Assembly: GCA_945862325.1 (NCBI GenBank)
Contig: CAMAXZ010000010.1
Span: forward strand, 1-64,000
DNA from: Klebsiella pneumoniae
GTDB lineage: Bacteria > Myxococcota_A > UBA796 > SXON01
Reading direction: 5' to 3'
DNA: 64,000 nt
Shown: positions 8,648 through 17,279 of the stretch, in pieces
Position numbering within the stretch: position 1 is the first letter of the stretch
Layout: the number at the start of each line of letters is the position of its first letter
Position numbers and translations under genes: made by a program
The notes under the pieces: generated by a model
Told to the model about the DNA's origin: nothing
Seen by the model: the letters and a program-made list of their open reading frames with translations, nothing else
The model's database searches: none

Positions 8648-10278
8648 TCGCGTCGATCCTCCTTGGCTGCGCAGCGCCCGAGGCGACGGAGCCGGCGCCG
8701 GCGCCCGACCCCGTCGTGGAAGACACGGCGCCGGCCGAGCCGCCCGTCCCGCGCACGCTGCTGTCCGCGGTCGAGGTGCTCGAGCGGGTCAGCCTCGACC
8801 TCCGCGGCGCGCGCCCCACGATCGAGGAGATCGAGCGGGTCGAGGCCGATCCTGCGGCGCTTGACGCGTTGATCGAGGAGCTGTTGCTCGATCCTCGCTT
8901 CCCGGCGCGCATCCGCGACCTGTGGTCCACGATCTACCTCACGCGTTCGGACTACTTCTACGTGGGCGCCGAGGCGTACGGACAGACGGACGAGGCCGCC
9001 TTCGCGCGGGCGGTGGGCGAGGAGCCCCTGTACGTCCTGTCGCAGATCGTGGCGGAAGACCTCCCCTACACGGATATCGTGATGGGCGACTGGTCGATGG
9101 CGGACGAGACCATCGGTCGCGCCTGGTCGACCGACTACCCCACCGACGCCACGGGCTGGCGCAAGGTCCGCTACACCGACGGGCGGCCCGCGGCCGGCGT
9201 GCTCGCCACCAATGGCCTCTGGTGGCGCTACGGCACCAACGAGTCCAACGCCAATCGGGGTCGCGCAAACGCCATCTCGCGCATCCTCCTGTGCGAAGAC
9301 TACCTCGCCAAGGGTGTGAGTTTCGACCGCAACATCAACCTGCTCGACCAGGGCGCCGTCAACGACGCGCTGCGGTCGAACCCGGGCTGCGTGGCGTGCC
9401 ACGCCACGTTGGATCCGTTCGCGTCGTACCTTTGGGGCTTCTACTACATCGACTACGACAGCGCCGCGGACACGACGCCGTACCACCCCGAGCGCGAGCC
9501 GTACTGGACGGAGGTCACCGAGGTGGCTCCTGGGTACTACGGCGTCCCTGGGTACGACCTCGCCGACCTCGGGCGTCAGATCGCGGCCGACCCGCGCCTC
9601 CCGGCGTGTGTCGTCGACCAGGCGCGCTCGCTGTTCGTGGGGCGCGACTCCACCCTCGACGACACCACGGAGCTGACGCGCCTCCGCGAGGTGCTGCTCG
9701 CGAACGATCTCCGTCTGCGGCCGCTGATCTCCGCGGTGGTGGCGTCCGACGACTACCGCGCGGCCTCAGTAGACGGCGGGGGTCGCAAGCTCCTCTCCTC
9801 CGACCAGCTCTCCACGGTCATCGAAGACCTCACCGGCTACCGGTTCACCTACGGCGGCTACGACATGCTCGCGACCGACGAATACGGGCTCCGGACGCTC
9901 GCGGGCGGCGTCGACGGCGTCTACTCTACCCGGCGCGCGGCCACGGCCACCGCCACGATGGCGCTCGTCCTCGAGCGTGTGTCGCAGGCCGCCGCGTCCC
10001 ACGTGGTCGAGGCGGATCAGGCGAACCCGAGCGCCCCCCGGCTGTTCACGGAGGTCGCGCTGACCGCCACGCCGCAGTCGGATCCGGAGGGTTTCGCACG
10101 CCAGGTTCAGGCGTTGCACCTCCGCATCTACGGAAAGCGCGTGGCCGCCGACGGTGCGGAGGTGGCGGCGAACGCCGCGCTCTGGACCGACCTCTACACG
10201 CTCGAGGGCTCGGGCCCGCGCGCGTGGGCCGGGCTGCTGTCGGTGCTCCTGCGCGATCCCGACTTCCTCTTCTACTGA
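8638..10278 (+). CDS. DUF1549/DUF1588/DUF1585-like exported protein with CxxCH motif
   Basis: A 546-residue protein with a lipoprotein-type N-terminus (SILLGC). Residues about 40-110 resemble the DUF1549 opening (LERVSLDLRGARPTIEEIER, LLLDPRFPARIRDLW). The central part has the DUF1588-like segment NRGRANAISRILLCEDYL and a haem-type motif CVACH followed by ATLDPFASYLWGF, the usual context in this family. The C-terminus resembles DUF1585. Such proteins are common in Planctomycetes and Myxococcota next to DUF1501 genes; their function is not established. The ATG at 8638 is chosen for its GGAGAGG site; the DUF1501 gene follows after 12 bases. Confidence 0.75.
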   Translation: MELIASILLGCAAPEATEPAPAPDPVVEDTAPAEPPVPRTLLSAVEVLERVSLDLRGARPTIEEIERVEADPAALDALIEELLLDPRFPARIRDLWSTIYLTRSDYFYVGAEAYGQTDEAAFARAVGEEPLYVLSQIVAEDLPYTDIVMGDWSMADETIGRAWSTDYPTDATGWRKVRYTDGRPAAGVLATNGLWWRYGTNESNANRGRANAISRILLCEDYLAKGVSFDRNINLLDQGAVNDALRSNPGCVACHATLDPFASYLWGFYYIDYDSAADTTPYHPEREPYWTEVTEVAPGYYGVPGYDLADLGRQIAADPRLPACVVDQARSLFVGRDSTLDDTTELTRLREVLLANDLRLRPLISAVVASDDYRAASVDGGGRKLLSSDQLSTVIEDLTGYRFTYGGYDMLATDEYGLRTLAGGVDGVYSTRRAATATATMALVLERVSQAAASHVVEADQANPSAPRLFTEVALTATPQSDPEGFARQVQALHLRIYGKRVAADGAEVAANAALWTDLYTLEGSGPRAWAGLLSVLLRDPDFLFY

Positions 10279-10290
10279 GCCGAGGGTCCC

Positions 10291-11544
10291 ATGCGCCGTC
10301 GCGAATTCCTCGCCGCCTCCGCCCTCGGGGCCACCATGCTCCCCCTCCGCCGCGCCTTCGCGGAGGACCTCGTCCCGCCCACCGGTCGCAAGTTCTTGTT
10401 CGTCGTCAACAACGGCGGGTGGGACCCGACGCGTGTGTTCGCCACGGAGTTCGGCAATCCCAACGTCGACATGGAGCGCGACGCGGAGGAGGCGGAGCTC
10501 GGCGACCTGCGGTTCGTCGATCACGCGGATCGTCCGGCGGTCCGCACCTTCTTCGAATCCTGGGGGGACCGCTCCCTCATCCTCAACGGCGTCCTCGTGC
10601 CGAGCGTCGCGCACGAGAACTGCATGCGCCTGAGCATGACCGGCTCGACCCGTCAGGACGGGTCGGACTGGCCGGCGATCATCGGCGGCTCGCGTGGCAG
10701 CGCCTTCGCGCTCCCGCACGTGGTCGCGTCGGGACCGAGCTACCCCGGGCAGTTCGGCGCGTTCGTCACGCGCACGGGCACCAGCGGCCAGCTCCCGGGC
10801 TTGTTGGACGGGGAGATCCTCGACTGGTCCGACCTGCCGGTCTCCGCCCCGGGCTCTCGCGCCGAAGAGGCGATGGATCGCTACCTCGAACGCCGAATCC
10901 GGGGCTGGAACGCCGGGGCCACGGGCGTGGACGTCGCGGCGGGCGAGGCGTACCTCACCGCCCACGCGCGCGCGTCGTCGTTGAAGTCCCTGCGCACCCT
11001 CGTGGACTGGTCGAGCTCGAGCAGCTTCACGGACCAGGTCGACTTCGCGTTGGACGTGTTGTCCCTGGGCGTGTCGCGGTGCGTGACCGTGGCGTTCTCC
11101 CACAACAGCTGGGACTCCCACAAGGACAACGACCGGTACCAGGGCGAGAACTTCCAGGAGCTGTTCACGGCCCTGCACGGGCTCGTCGGGCGTCTGCGCG
11201 CGCTCCCGGGCGAGGCCGGCGGCACGCTCGCCGACGAGACGGTGCTCGTGGTCCTGTCCGAGATGGGGCGCACGCCGCAGCTCAACGCGACCGACGGCAA
11301 GGACCACTGGCCGTACACCTCCGTGCTCATGGTGGGCTCCGGGTTCACCGGTGGGCGCGTGGTCGGCGGCCTGGACGACTTCTACTACGGGCGGTCGGTC
11401 GACGTCGCCACCGCCGAGATCGACGATCGAGCCGGGCAGTCGCTCTCTTCGGACGTCGTCGGCGCCACGTTGCTCGCCCTCGCGGGGGTCGACAACGAGG
11501 AGCACCTCCCCGGCGTGGCCCGCCTGGATGGCGTGTTGGTCTAA
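10291..11544 (+). CDS. DUF1501 family protein, Tat-exported
   Basis: A 417-residue protein starting MRRREFLAASALGA, a twin-arginine signal. The body matches DUF1501 (sulfatase/alkaline-phosphatase-like fold): NNGGWDPTRVF near the N-terminus, FSHNSWDSHKDN in the middle, and the family signature SEMGRTPQLN with DHWPYTSVLMVG near the end. DUF1501 proteins are regularly encoded immediately downstream of DUF1549/DUF1588 or DUF1800 proteins; no enzymatic activity is proven. A GAGGG site precedes the ATG. The stop overlaps by four bases the stop of the convergent beta-helix gene. Confidence 0.82.
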   Translation: MRRREFLAASALGATMLPLRRAFAEDLVPPTGRKFLFVVNNGGWDPTRVFATEFGNPNVDMERDAEEAELGDLRFVDHADRPAVRTFFESWGDRSLILNGVLVPSVAHENCMRLSMTGSTRQDGSDWPAIIGGSRGSAFALPHVVASGPSYPGQFGAFVTRTGTSGQLPGLLDGEILDWSDLPVSAPGSRAEEAMDRYLERRIRGWNAGATGVDVAAGEAYLTAHARASSLKSLRTLVDWSSSSSFTDQVDFALDVLSLGVSRCVTVAFSHNSWDSHKDNDRYQGENFQELFTALHGLVGRLRALPGEAGGTLADETVLVVLSEMGRTPQLNATDGKDHWPYTSVLMVGSGFTGGRVVGGLDDFYYGRSVDVATAEIDDRAGQSLSSDVVGATLLALAGVDNEEHLPGVARLDGVLV

Positions 11545-13961
11545 GGGCGTCGGCGGCGAAGCGCGGCGGCGGCGCCGAGCACGCCCACCCATGCCACGCC
11601 GCCCGTCGACGCGCAGCCGCAGCCGTCGGGTGCGTCGGTGTCGGTGTCGGCGTCGGTGTCACTGTCGGTGTCGCTGTCGGGGTCCGCGCCGGTGTCCGAC
11701 GTGTCGGTGTCGGGCGCGTCGGTGTCGTCGCACGGGCCGACGACCGTCGGGTCGGTGTCGTCGCAGTCGTCCTCGAGGGGCGCGCCGTCCCCGTCGGCGT
11801 CGTCGTCGTCGTTGCCCGCGCAGTCGGAGTCCCAGCCGTCGTACCACTCGTCGGCCGCGCCGGGGTGCGTCGTCTCGTCCAGATCGTCGCAGTCGGTGGT
11901 GCGATCCCACCCGTCGGCGTCGAGGTCTTGCACCCAGACGTCGGGGCCGCCGAAGGCGCCGATGTCCGCGCGAGTTCCGTCGGGGTCGGTGTGGAGGGGA
12001 TCGCCGGCGTCCCGCATCGCGCTGTCGGCGCGGAGCACGAAGCTGTCGTTCGCGCGGCCGTCGTCTTCCCAACGGGCGAACGCCGGGTCGACCGCCATCG
12101 GCCCGTCGAGGACGAGCTCGCCGCCGGCGTCGCCGTCGGCGTTCCCGTAGAAGTTGCTGTAGGTCAGGTAGAGGTTCGTGGCGGTGGCGCTGTCGAACGC
12201 GTGGAGGGCCGCGCCGGACACCGTGTGGGCGAACACACTGTCGCCGAGCTCCACGGCGATCTCCGACAGGCAGAGGCCGCCCGCGGCGTCCGTCGCCGCG
12301 TTGCCGACCACGGTGAGGTGGCGGAGGGTGGCCGACACGCCGCGGACGAAGCACGCGCCGCCGCCGACCCGGGCGCGATTTGATGCAAAGATCAGGTTGT
12401 ACCAGTCGTCTGGCACGTCCAGCGCGGCCGTGCCCTCGAAGTACATGCCGCCCCCGAACCCGCCTTCGTTCCCCTCGAAGCTCGTGTTGCCGATGTCGAC
12501 GCGCCCCGTCGTGTCGCGGAGATACAGGCCGCCGCCGAAGGCGCGGTCCTCCGTCACGTTGTCGTGGATGTCGGAGCGGTGCACCTCGACCACGTCGGCG
12601 TAGCGGACCATCAGGCCGCCGCCGGACGCCGCGGCGTAGTTGTCCTCCACCACCGTGTCGTGCATCAGGAAGTCGGCAGCCTCCGAGGAGTAGGCGTCGT
12701 AGTACAGGCCGCCGCCCGAGTAGGTGTTGGCGGTGTTCAGCTCGATGATCGTCTGGTCGATCGTCGTCTGAACGGGGTACAGGATCGCGACGCCGCCGCC
12801 GTAGTTCTTTGCCTCATTCCTCGAAATGTCGGCGCGCGTCAGCGTCAGTCCGTCGCCACGGTTGATGTACACCGCGCCGCCGCTGCCGTTGGTCGCCACG
12901 TTGTCGGTGAAGGAGCAGTCCTCTACCGTCACGTCGCCGTCGGCAGAGTACGAGTACAGTCCGCCGCCGTCCCGGTACGCGAGGCCGCCCGCGAAGCTGC
13001 ACGAGGCGAACCGAAGCGGGCCGCCGTTGTACACGTAGACCGCCGCGCCGTATCCACGGACCGCGGTGTTCTCGTCGAACACGGTGCCCGTCGCGTCGAT
13101 CGTGCTCTCGCCGGTGGCGTACATGCCGCCGCCCGAGGTCGACGCGGAGCTCTCGCTGAACACACCGCCGACCTCCGTGAGCGCCGACGCGTCCCCGAGG
13201 TACAGCGAGCCGCCGTGCTCCGACGCCGTGTTCAAGGTGTAGGTGACGCCGTTGGTGTTGACCGTGGAGCCCGTCGCGTAGAGGGCCCCGCCGTGAAACG
13301 CGAGGTTCTCGGTGAAGGTCAGGGTGTCGAAGGTGACGACGGACCCGGCCGCGTACACCGCGCCGCCGGCGTTCGTCGCGGTGTTGCTCGTGAAGGTCGA
13401 GCCGGCGACCGACAGCGTGGCCCCTTCGCCGACCGCGAGGGCCCCGCCGTCGCCCGCGCGGTTGCCTTCGAAGGTGCAGGCGGAGACGTCGAGCGTGGCG
13501 CCCCCGGCGGCGACGTGCACCGCGCCGCCGGTGTCGGCGGTGTTGTTCGTGAAGCGCACGTCTTCGAGCACCGCCGCGCCGCCCTCGACCGCGAGCGCGC
13601 CGCCGCTCACGCCGGTGCCTCCAGAACCTTCGAGGATCGAGCTGCGGATCGTGCCGCCCGCCCGGAGGACGACGGCGCTCGCCCCCGCGGACGTGAGCGT
13701 GAGGCCTTCGAGGGTGACCGCGGCGTCCGCGTCGATCGCGGGCGCGCCGGCGCCGTCGACCGTCGTCGCGCCGCCGCGCGCCCGCACCGTCACCGCCCGA
13801 TCGAGCACGAAGGGCCCCCACGTGCCGTCGCCGAGCACCAGCTCGTCGCCGTCCTCCGCGGCGGCGACGGCCTCGGCCACGGTGACGAAGTCGCCCGAAC
13901 CGTCGGCTTCGATCGTGATCGTCCGCGCGTGCGCGACGGCGGCGAGCAGGAGCAGGTGCAC
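11541..13961 (-). CDS. surface right-handed beta-helix protein with MopE motif and MYXO-CTERM-like tail
   Basis: An 806-residue exported protein: signal peptide (MHLLLLAAVAHA), a pectate-lyase-like opening (DGSGDFVTVAEAVAAAEDGDELVL), then about 550 residues of parallel beta-helix repeats rich in GGA(V/L)Y and xFxxNxA patterns, like polymorphic outer-membrane repeat proteins. Near 700 are Asp-rich MopE-type motifs (DCDDLDETTHPGAADE, DSDCAGNDDDDADGDG) likely to bind calcium or another metal. An Asp/Thr-rich linker leads to the C-terminal sorting tail: CGCAST, a hydrophobic segment and LRRRRP, as in MYXO-CTERM proteins. It is therefore probably anchored at the cell surface. Ligand or enzymatic role is unknown. 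Confidence 0.82.
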   Translation of the reverse strand: MHLLLLAAVAHARTITIEADGSGDFVTVAEAVAAAEDGDELVLGDGTWGPFVLDRAVTVRARGGATTVDGAGAPAIDADAAVTLEGLTLTSAGASAVVLRAGGTIRSSILEGSGGTGVSGGALAVEGGAAVLEDVRFTNNTADTGGAVHVAAGGATLDVSACTFEGNRAGDGGALAVGEGATLSVAGSTFTSNTATNAGGAVYAAGSVVTFDTLTFTENLAFHGGALYATGSTVNTNGVTYTLNTASEHGGSLYLGDASALTEVGGVFSESSASTSGGGMYATGESTIDATGTVFDENTAVRGYGAAVYVYNGGPLRFASCSFAGGLAYRDGGGLYSYSADGDVTVEDCSFTDNVATNGSGGAVYINRGDGLTLTRADISRNEAKNYGGGVAILYPVQTTIDQTIIELNTANTYSGGGLYYDAYSSEAADFLMHDTVVEDNYAAASGGGLMVRYADVVEVHRSDIHDNVTEDRAFGGGLYLRDTTGRVDIGNTSFEGNEGGFGGGMYFEGTAALDVPDDWYNLIFASNRARVGGGACFVRGVSATLRHLTVVGNAATDAAGGLCLSEIAVELGDSVFAHTVSGAALHAFDSATATNLYLTYSNFYGNADGDAGGELVLDGPMAVDPAFARWEDDGRANDSFVLRADSAMRDAGDPLHTDPDGTRADIGAFGGPDVWVQDLDADGWDRTTDCDDLDETTHPGAADEWYDGWDSDCAGNDDDDADGDGAPLEDDCDDTDPTVVGPCDDTDAPDTDTSDTGADPDSDTDSDTDADTDTDAPDGCGCASTGGVAWVGVLGAAAALRRRRP

Positions 13962-13996
13962 CGCGACTCCGTGTGGCCCGTCGGTCTATCCTCGCG

Positions 13997-15331
13997 TCAG
14001 CGCTCGCGGCGGCTCGCCCCGATCGCCGCGTCCGGGCGGCCTTCCTCGTCGAGGTACCCGAGCGCCTGGAGCTGTGCGCGAAGCTGGTCGTCCGCGAGGT
14101 CGCCGCTCTCTGACGGTGCGAGCGAGGGGCGCTCGATCAAGCGGGTGGAGACGGGTGTCGGCGCGGCGGGGAGGTCGAACAGGGTGTCCATGAGCCCCCC
14201 CGGCATGTCGGCCGCCACGGGGTGGCCCAACAAGGTGTAGATCGTCGGCGCCACGTCGAACACGTGCACCTCGGCGCGCGCGCCGGCGCGCACGCGCGGC
14301 CCCACCGCGTAGAAGGCGGCGATGTCGTTGTGGGACCCGTTCAGCAGCGGCTGCGCGCTCGACTCGCGGAACCCGTGGTCCGAGCAGACGATCAGCGTGG
14401 TGTCCGGCGCCAGGACCGCGCGAACGCGGCCCAGGGCGGTGTCGAGGTAGCGGTAGTAGTCGGGCACCCAGGTGGCGCCGGCGTCGAGCGCGTCGACGCG
14501 ATCGGCGTATGGGTAGGCCCGGCGCCCTTCCTTGCGCTCCGCGGCCGCGGCGGCGACGCGGGCCTCGGGGTCCTTCCGGATCTTCTCTCGCGCCGCGGGG
14601 TCGACGAACGGCCAGTAGAGGTGGCTCACCTGGTCGGCGCCGTTGAGGTACACCGCGCCGAAGCGGGCCTCGCTGCCCGGCCACGTGGACTCGAACACGC
14701 GCAGGTGCGTCTCGTCGCGGATGAGCGGATGGAAGGGCGCGCCGTACTCCTGAACCTGGTAGGCGAGGGGGTGCGCGGCGATCCAGGCGTCGTCGGGGCG
14801 CAGCGCCGAGGCGCGGTCCGCGAGCGACGGCGGCGAGGTCGTCCCGGACAGCGCGAGCGGCGCGGCCTGGGCGGACCGCTCGTTCGGGTCCTTGTTCATG
14901 GGGAAGGACCAAACGAATCGCTCGGACAACATCGACCCGCGGATCGGCGTGGCCGGCCATGTCATCAACCACCCGCTCACCACGCTCGGCTCGTTCGCCG
15001 CGGTCAGGACGTCCCAGATGCGCAGCGCCCGCACGTCCGCGCCCGAATACGCGTGTCCCCGACCCGTGGTCCAGCCGCCGATCCCGTGCTTCTCACCTGG
15101 ATATCCGGACGCGATGGTGGTCCAGAGGATGGGCGACATGATGGGCTCCGTCACGCGCATGTCGGCGCGGGCCCCCTCGCGCGCGAGCGCCTGAAAGTTC
15201 GGCAGGTCCCCCGCGGCCATCATTCGGTCGAGCAGGCTGTGCTCCAGCCCGTCGAGGCCGAGCACCACGACGCGCCCCTCGCGGGCCGCGGGCGCGCCGC
15301 CGCACGCCACGACGAGGGCGAGCAGCCACAC
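13997..15331 (-). CDS. type I phosphodiesterase/nucleotide-pyrophosphatase-like lipoprotein
   Basis: A 444-residue lipoprotein (lipobox LVVAC, Cys9 when started at the GTG at 15331). It belongs to the alkaline-phosphatase superfamily: VLGLDGLEHSLLDRM supplies the first metal Asp, MSPILWTTIASGYPGEKHGI carries the Thr nucleophile, YLNGADQVSHLYW the central metal ligands and CSDHGFRES the later Asp-His. It would cleave phosphodiesters or related esters outside the inner membrane. The start lies 2 bases after the stop of the Ig-like repeat gene, so both are one operon. A much longer open frame upstream is an antisense-free shadow through that gene and was not used. Confidence 0.8.
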   Translation of the reverse strand: MWLLALVVACGGAPAAREGRVVVLGLDGLEHSLLDRMMAAGDLPNFQALAREGARADMRVTEPIMSPILWTTIASGYPGEKHGIGGWTTGRGHAYSGADVRALRIWDVLTAANEPSVVSGWLMTWPATPIRGSMLSERFVWSFPMNKDPNERSAQAAPLALSGTTSPPSLADRASALRPDDAWIAAHPLAYQVQEYGAPFHPLIRDETHLRVFESTWPGSEARFGAVYLNGADQVSHLYWPFVDPAAREKIRKDPEARVAAAAAERKEGRRAYPYADRVDALDAGATWVPDYYRYLDTALGRVRAVLAPDTTLIVCSDHGFRESSAQPLLNGSHNDIAAFYAVGPRVRAGARAEVHVFDVAPTIYTLLGHPVAADMPGGLMDTLFDLPAAPTPVSTRLIERPSLAPSESGDLADDQLRAQLQALGYLDEEGRPDAAIGASRRER

Positions 15332-15333
15332 GC

Positions 15334-17220
15334 TCAGGGCCGCGTGACCACGAGGCGCGCCGAGGCCGCCTCGAGCGCCTCGAGCTCGCCGATACGCTCG
15401 GGCATCCCTCCGGGGCTCCACGTCGGCAGCGTGACCTCCTCCGGAGCCTGAACAAGGGCGTTCCACGCCGCATACCCACCGTAGCGCGCCGACAGGCGGA
15501 CGAGGCCCGGGGCGCGCCCCGCGGTGTAGTACACCTGCGCGACGCCGCCGATGTCGGTCGTGGCCGAGGTGGGGAACGCGCCGTCGCCTGCGTCGAGGGA
15601 GAGGTCCACCGCCAGGTTCGGCACGGGGTGGCCCCAGGCGTCGAGCGCGTGCACTGCCACGGGGATCGACGAGAGGCCGTCCGGCGTCGTGCGCTCGGCG
15701 CCCACGACGAGCACGAGCCGATCGAGCGGGTTGCCCGCCGACGCCGTGGCGGCGCGCACGAACACCTCGATCGGGCCGTTGCCCGTCGTCATCAGCGGGA
15801 TCTCGTACGATCCGTCGCCGAGATCCTTCGGGACGCCGGCCGACTTCGCGCCGTTGGCCTCCACGCGGATCGACCGACCGGTGAGGGGCACGCCGGCGGG
15901 GCCGTTCACCCGCGCGACCACCTTGAAGAGCTGGTTGGGGCCGGCGGGCGCGACCGTGGGCTCGAGGGTGACGCCGGGCGGGCGGAGGCCCACCACGTCG
16001 ACCGGCATCGCGTCGCGCTGCACGGTGGAGCCCCCCGCGAGCTGCGCGGTCAGCGTGGCCTTGGCGATCAGGTTGCCGTCTCCCGGCGCCCACTCCGCCA
16101 CGTACACGCCGCCGCCCTCGAGGCGCGCCGGCCCGATCGTGCCCGACGTCGCGGAGAGCTCGAGGCTGGCGTTGTCGTCGGGGCGACCGTCCGCGGTGAC
16201 CACGAACACGCGCACCGGCACCTTCAGCCGCGCGTCCGCGGGGATGGCGCCGCCGAGCGGGAACCACGCGACGCGCCGCTTCTCCGAGACCTTCAAGGGG
16301 AGCGGCGTCTCGGCGGTGGTGCCGTCGGCGGCCATCACCACCTGGGTCGCCTCCGTGACCCCGGGAGGAACGACGATCTGCAGCTTCGCCCGTCCCTTGC
16401 TGTCGGCGGCGATCGGCCCGAAGTCCCGGCCGCCCGCGCGGACCAGCACGCGGGTCCCCTTGCCGGGCGCGAGCGCGAGGTCCATGCGCCCGTGCATGGG
16501 GAGCGCGAGCGCCGTGTAGGCGCGCGTCGGTTCGCGGCGATCCACCGCGGTGACGAGCGCGACGTTGGGCTGCGTGGCGTCGAGCGGCGGGGTGTACAGG
16601 CCGGTGAAGTTCCCCGAGCCGAGGTTGGTCACGGCGCCCACGGTGCCGGCGCTCGTGCGCACGACGACGTCCGCGAGGCCCGACGCCATCGGATCGGACG
16701 ACTTGAGGAGGAAGCTCACCGAGCCGCTCTTTTCCTGGCCGAGCGCGAAGGGCGACGGGCTCGCGAGCCCGGTGAGCGACTCCTTCGGCGCCGCCGCCAC
16801 CGGGACGTCCCACGACTTGTAGACGGTGGACTTGTCCGGGAGCTTCCCCTTGAGGAGGATCTGCGCGGTCGTCGGGTCGTCGCTGCGCGAAGGGACGAAC
16901 TCGAAGGTGTAGAGCCCGCCGCCCGCGTCCACGAGCGGCGTCGCCTTGCCGGCGCCCGTGGCGGGCACGAGCCCCGCGAGGCCCTGCAACGGCGAGCCAT
17001 CCTGGCGCAACGCGAGGATCTGGAGGCGCGCCGCGGTGCCGCCGTCCGCGAGGAGCCCGTTCGCGGGCAGGAGCTCGAGCACGCCACCGGGGAAGGCGGC
17101 GTTCGGGTCGACCGCCTCGCCCTTGCCGGGGCTCGGCAGCGGCAGCGGAATGCGGGGGAGCTTCGCGGCGGCGGGCGACGCGCAGAGCGCGAGGAGGACC
17201 AGGGGAAGGAGCGGGCGCAT
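15334..17220 (-). CDS. exported Ig-like repeat protein
   Basis: A 628-residue protein with a clear signal peptide (MRPLLPLVLLALCASPAAA). The rest is a series of about five to six beta-sandwich units with the invasin/intimin-like pattern: phrases such as DGGGLYTFEFVP, GSGNFTGLYTPP, GGGVYVAEWAPGDG and DGSYEIPL recur about every 90-110 residues. No catalytic motif is seen; it may be a periplasmic or surface adhesin or scaffold. It is the first gene of an operon with the downstream phosphodiesterase. There is no Shine-Dalgarno; a TATTAC hexamer (minus strand, 17235-17230) lies 9 bases before the ATG. Confidence 0.72.
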   Translation of the reverse strand: MRPLLPLVLLALCASPAAAKLPRIPLPLPSPGKGEAVDPNAAFPGGVLELLPANGLLADGGTAARLQILALRQDGSPLQGLAGLVPATGAGKATPLVDAGGGLYTFEFVPSRSDDPTTAQILLKGKLPDKSTVYKSWDVPVAAAPKESLTGLASPSPFALGQEKSGSVSFLLKSSDPMASGLADVVVRTSAGTVGAVTNLGSGNFTGLYTPPLDATQPNVALVTAVDRREPTRAYTALALPMHGRMDLALAPGKGTRVLVRAGGRDFGPIAADSKGRAKLQIVVPPGVTEATQVVMAADGTTAETPLPLKVSEKRRVAWFPLGGAIPADARLKVPVRVFVVTADGRPDDNASLELSATSGTIGPARLEGGGVYVAEWAPGDGNLIAKATLTAQLAGGSTVQRDAMPVDVVGLRPPGVTLEPTVAPAGPNQLFKVVARVNGPAGVPLTGRSIRVEANGAKSAGVPKDLGDGSYEIPLMTTGNGPIEVFVRAATASAGNPLDRLVLVVGAERTTPDGLSSIPVAVHALDAWGHPVPNLAVDLSLDAGDGAFPTSATTDIGGVAQVYYTAGRAPGLVRLSARYGGYAAWNALVQAPEEVTLPTWSPGGMPERIGELEALEAASARLVVTRP

Positions 17221-17261
17221 GCGACATGGGTAATAGCGCGCGCGCGCGGCCGCCGCGCAGA

Positions 17262-17279
17262 TAGGGTACGGTGCGGCCG
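17262..17279 (+). promoter_or_regulatory. candidate -10 element and short leader for the KAS III gene
   Basis: In an otherwise extremely GC-rich divergent gap (17221-17279) two overlapping TA hexamers, TAGGGT (17262) and TACGGT (17267), lie 12 and 7 bases before the ATG at 17280. No Shine-Dalgarno is present, so initiation on a leaderless mRNA is plausible. The opposite strand has TATTAC 9 bases before the Ig-like gene. Confidence 0.35.

Noticed and set aside
8922-12383. 1153-codon open frame on the plus strand
   Set aside because: It runs out of frame through the DUF1549-like and DUF1501 genes and antisense through the beta-helix gene; Arg-rich with no recognisable motifs.
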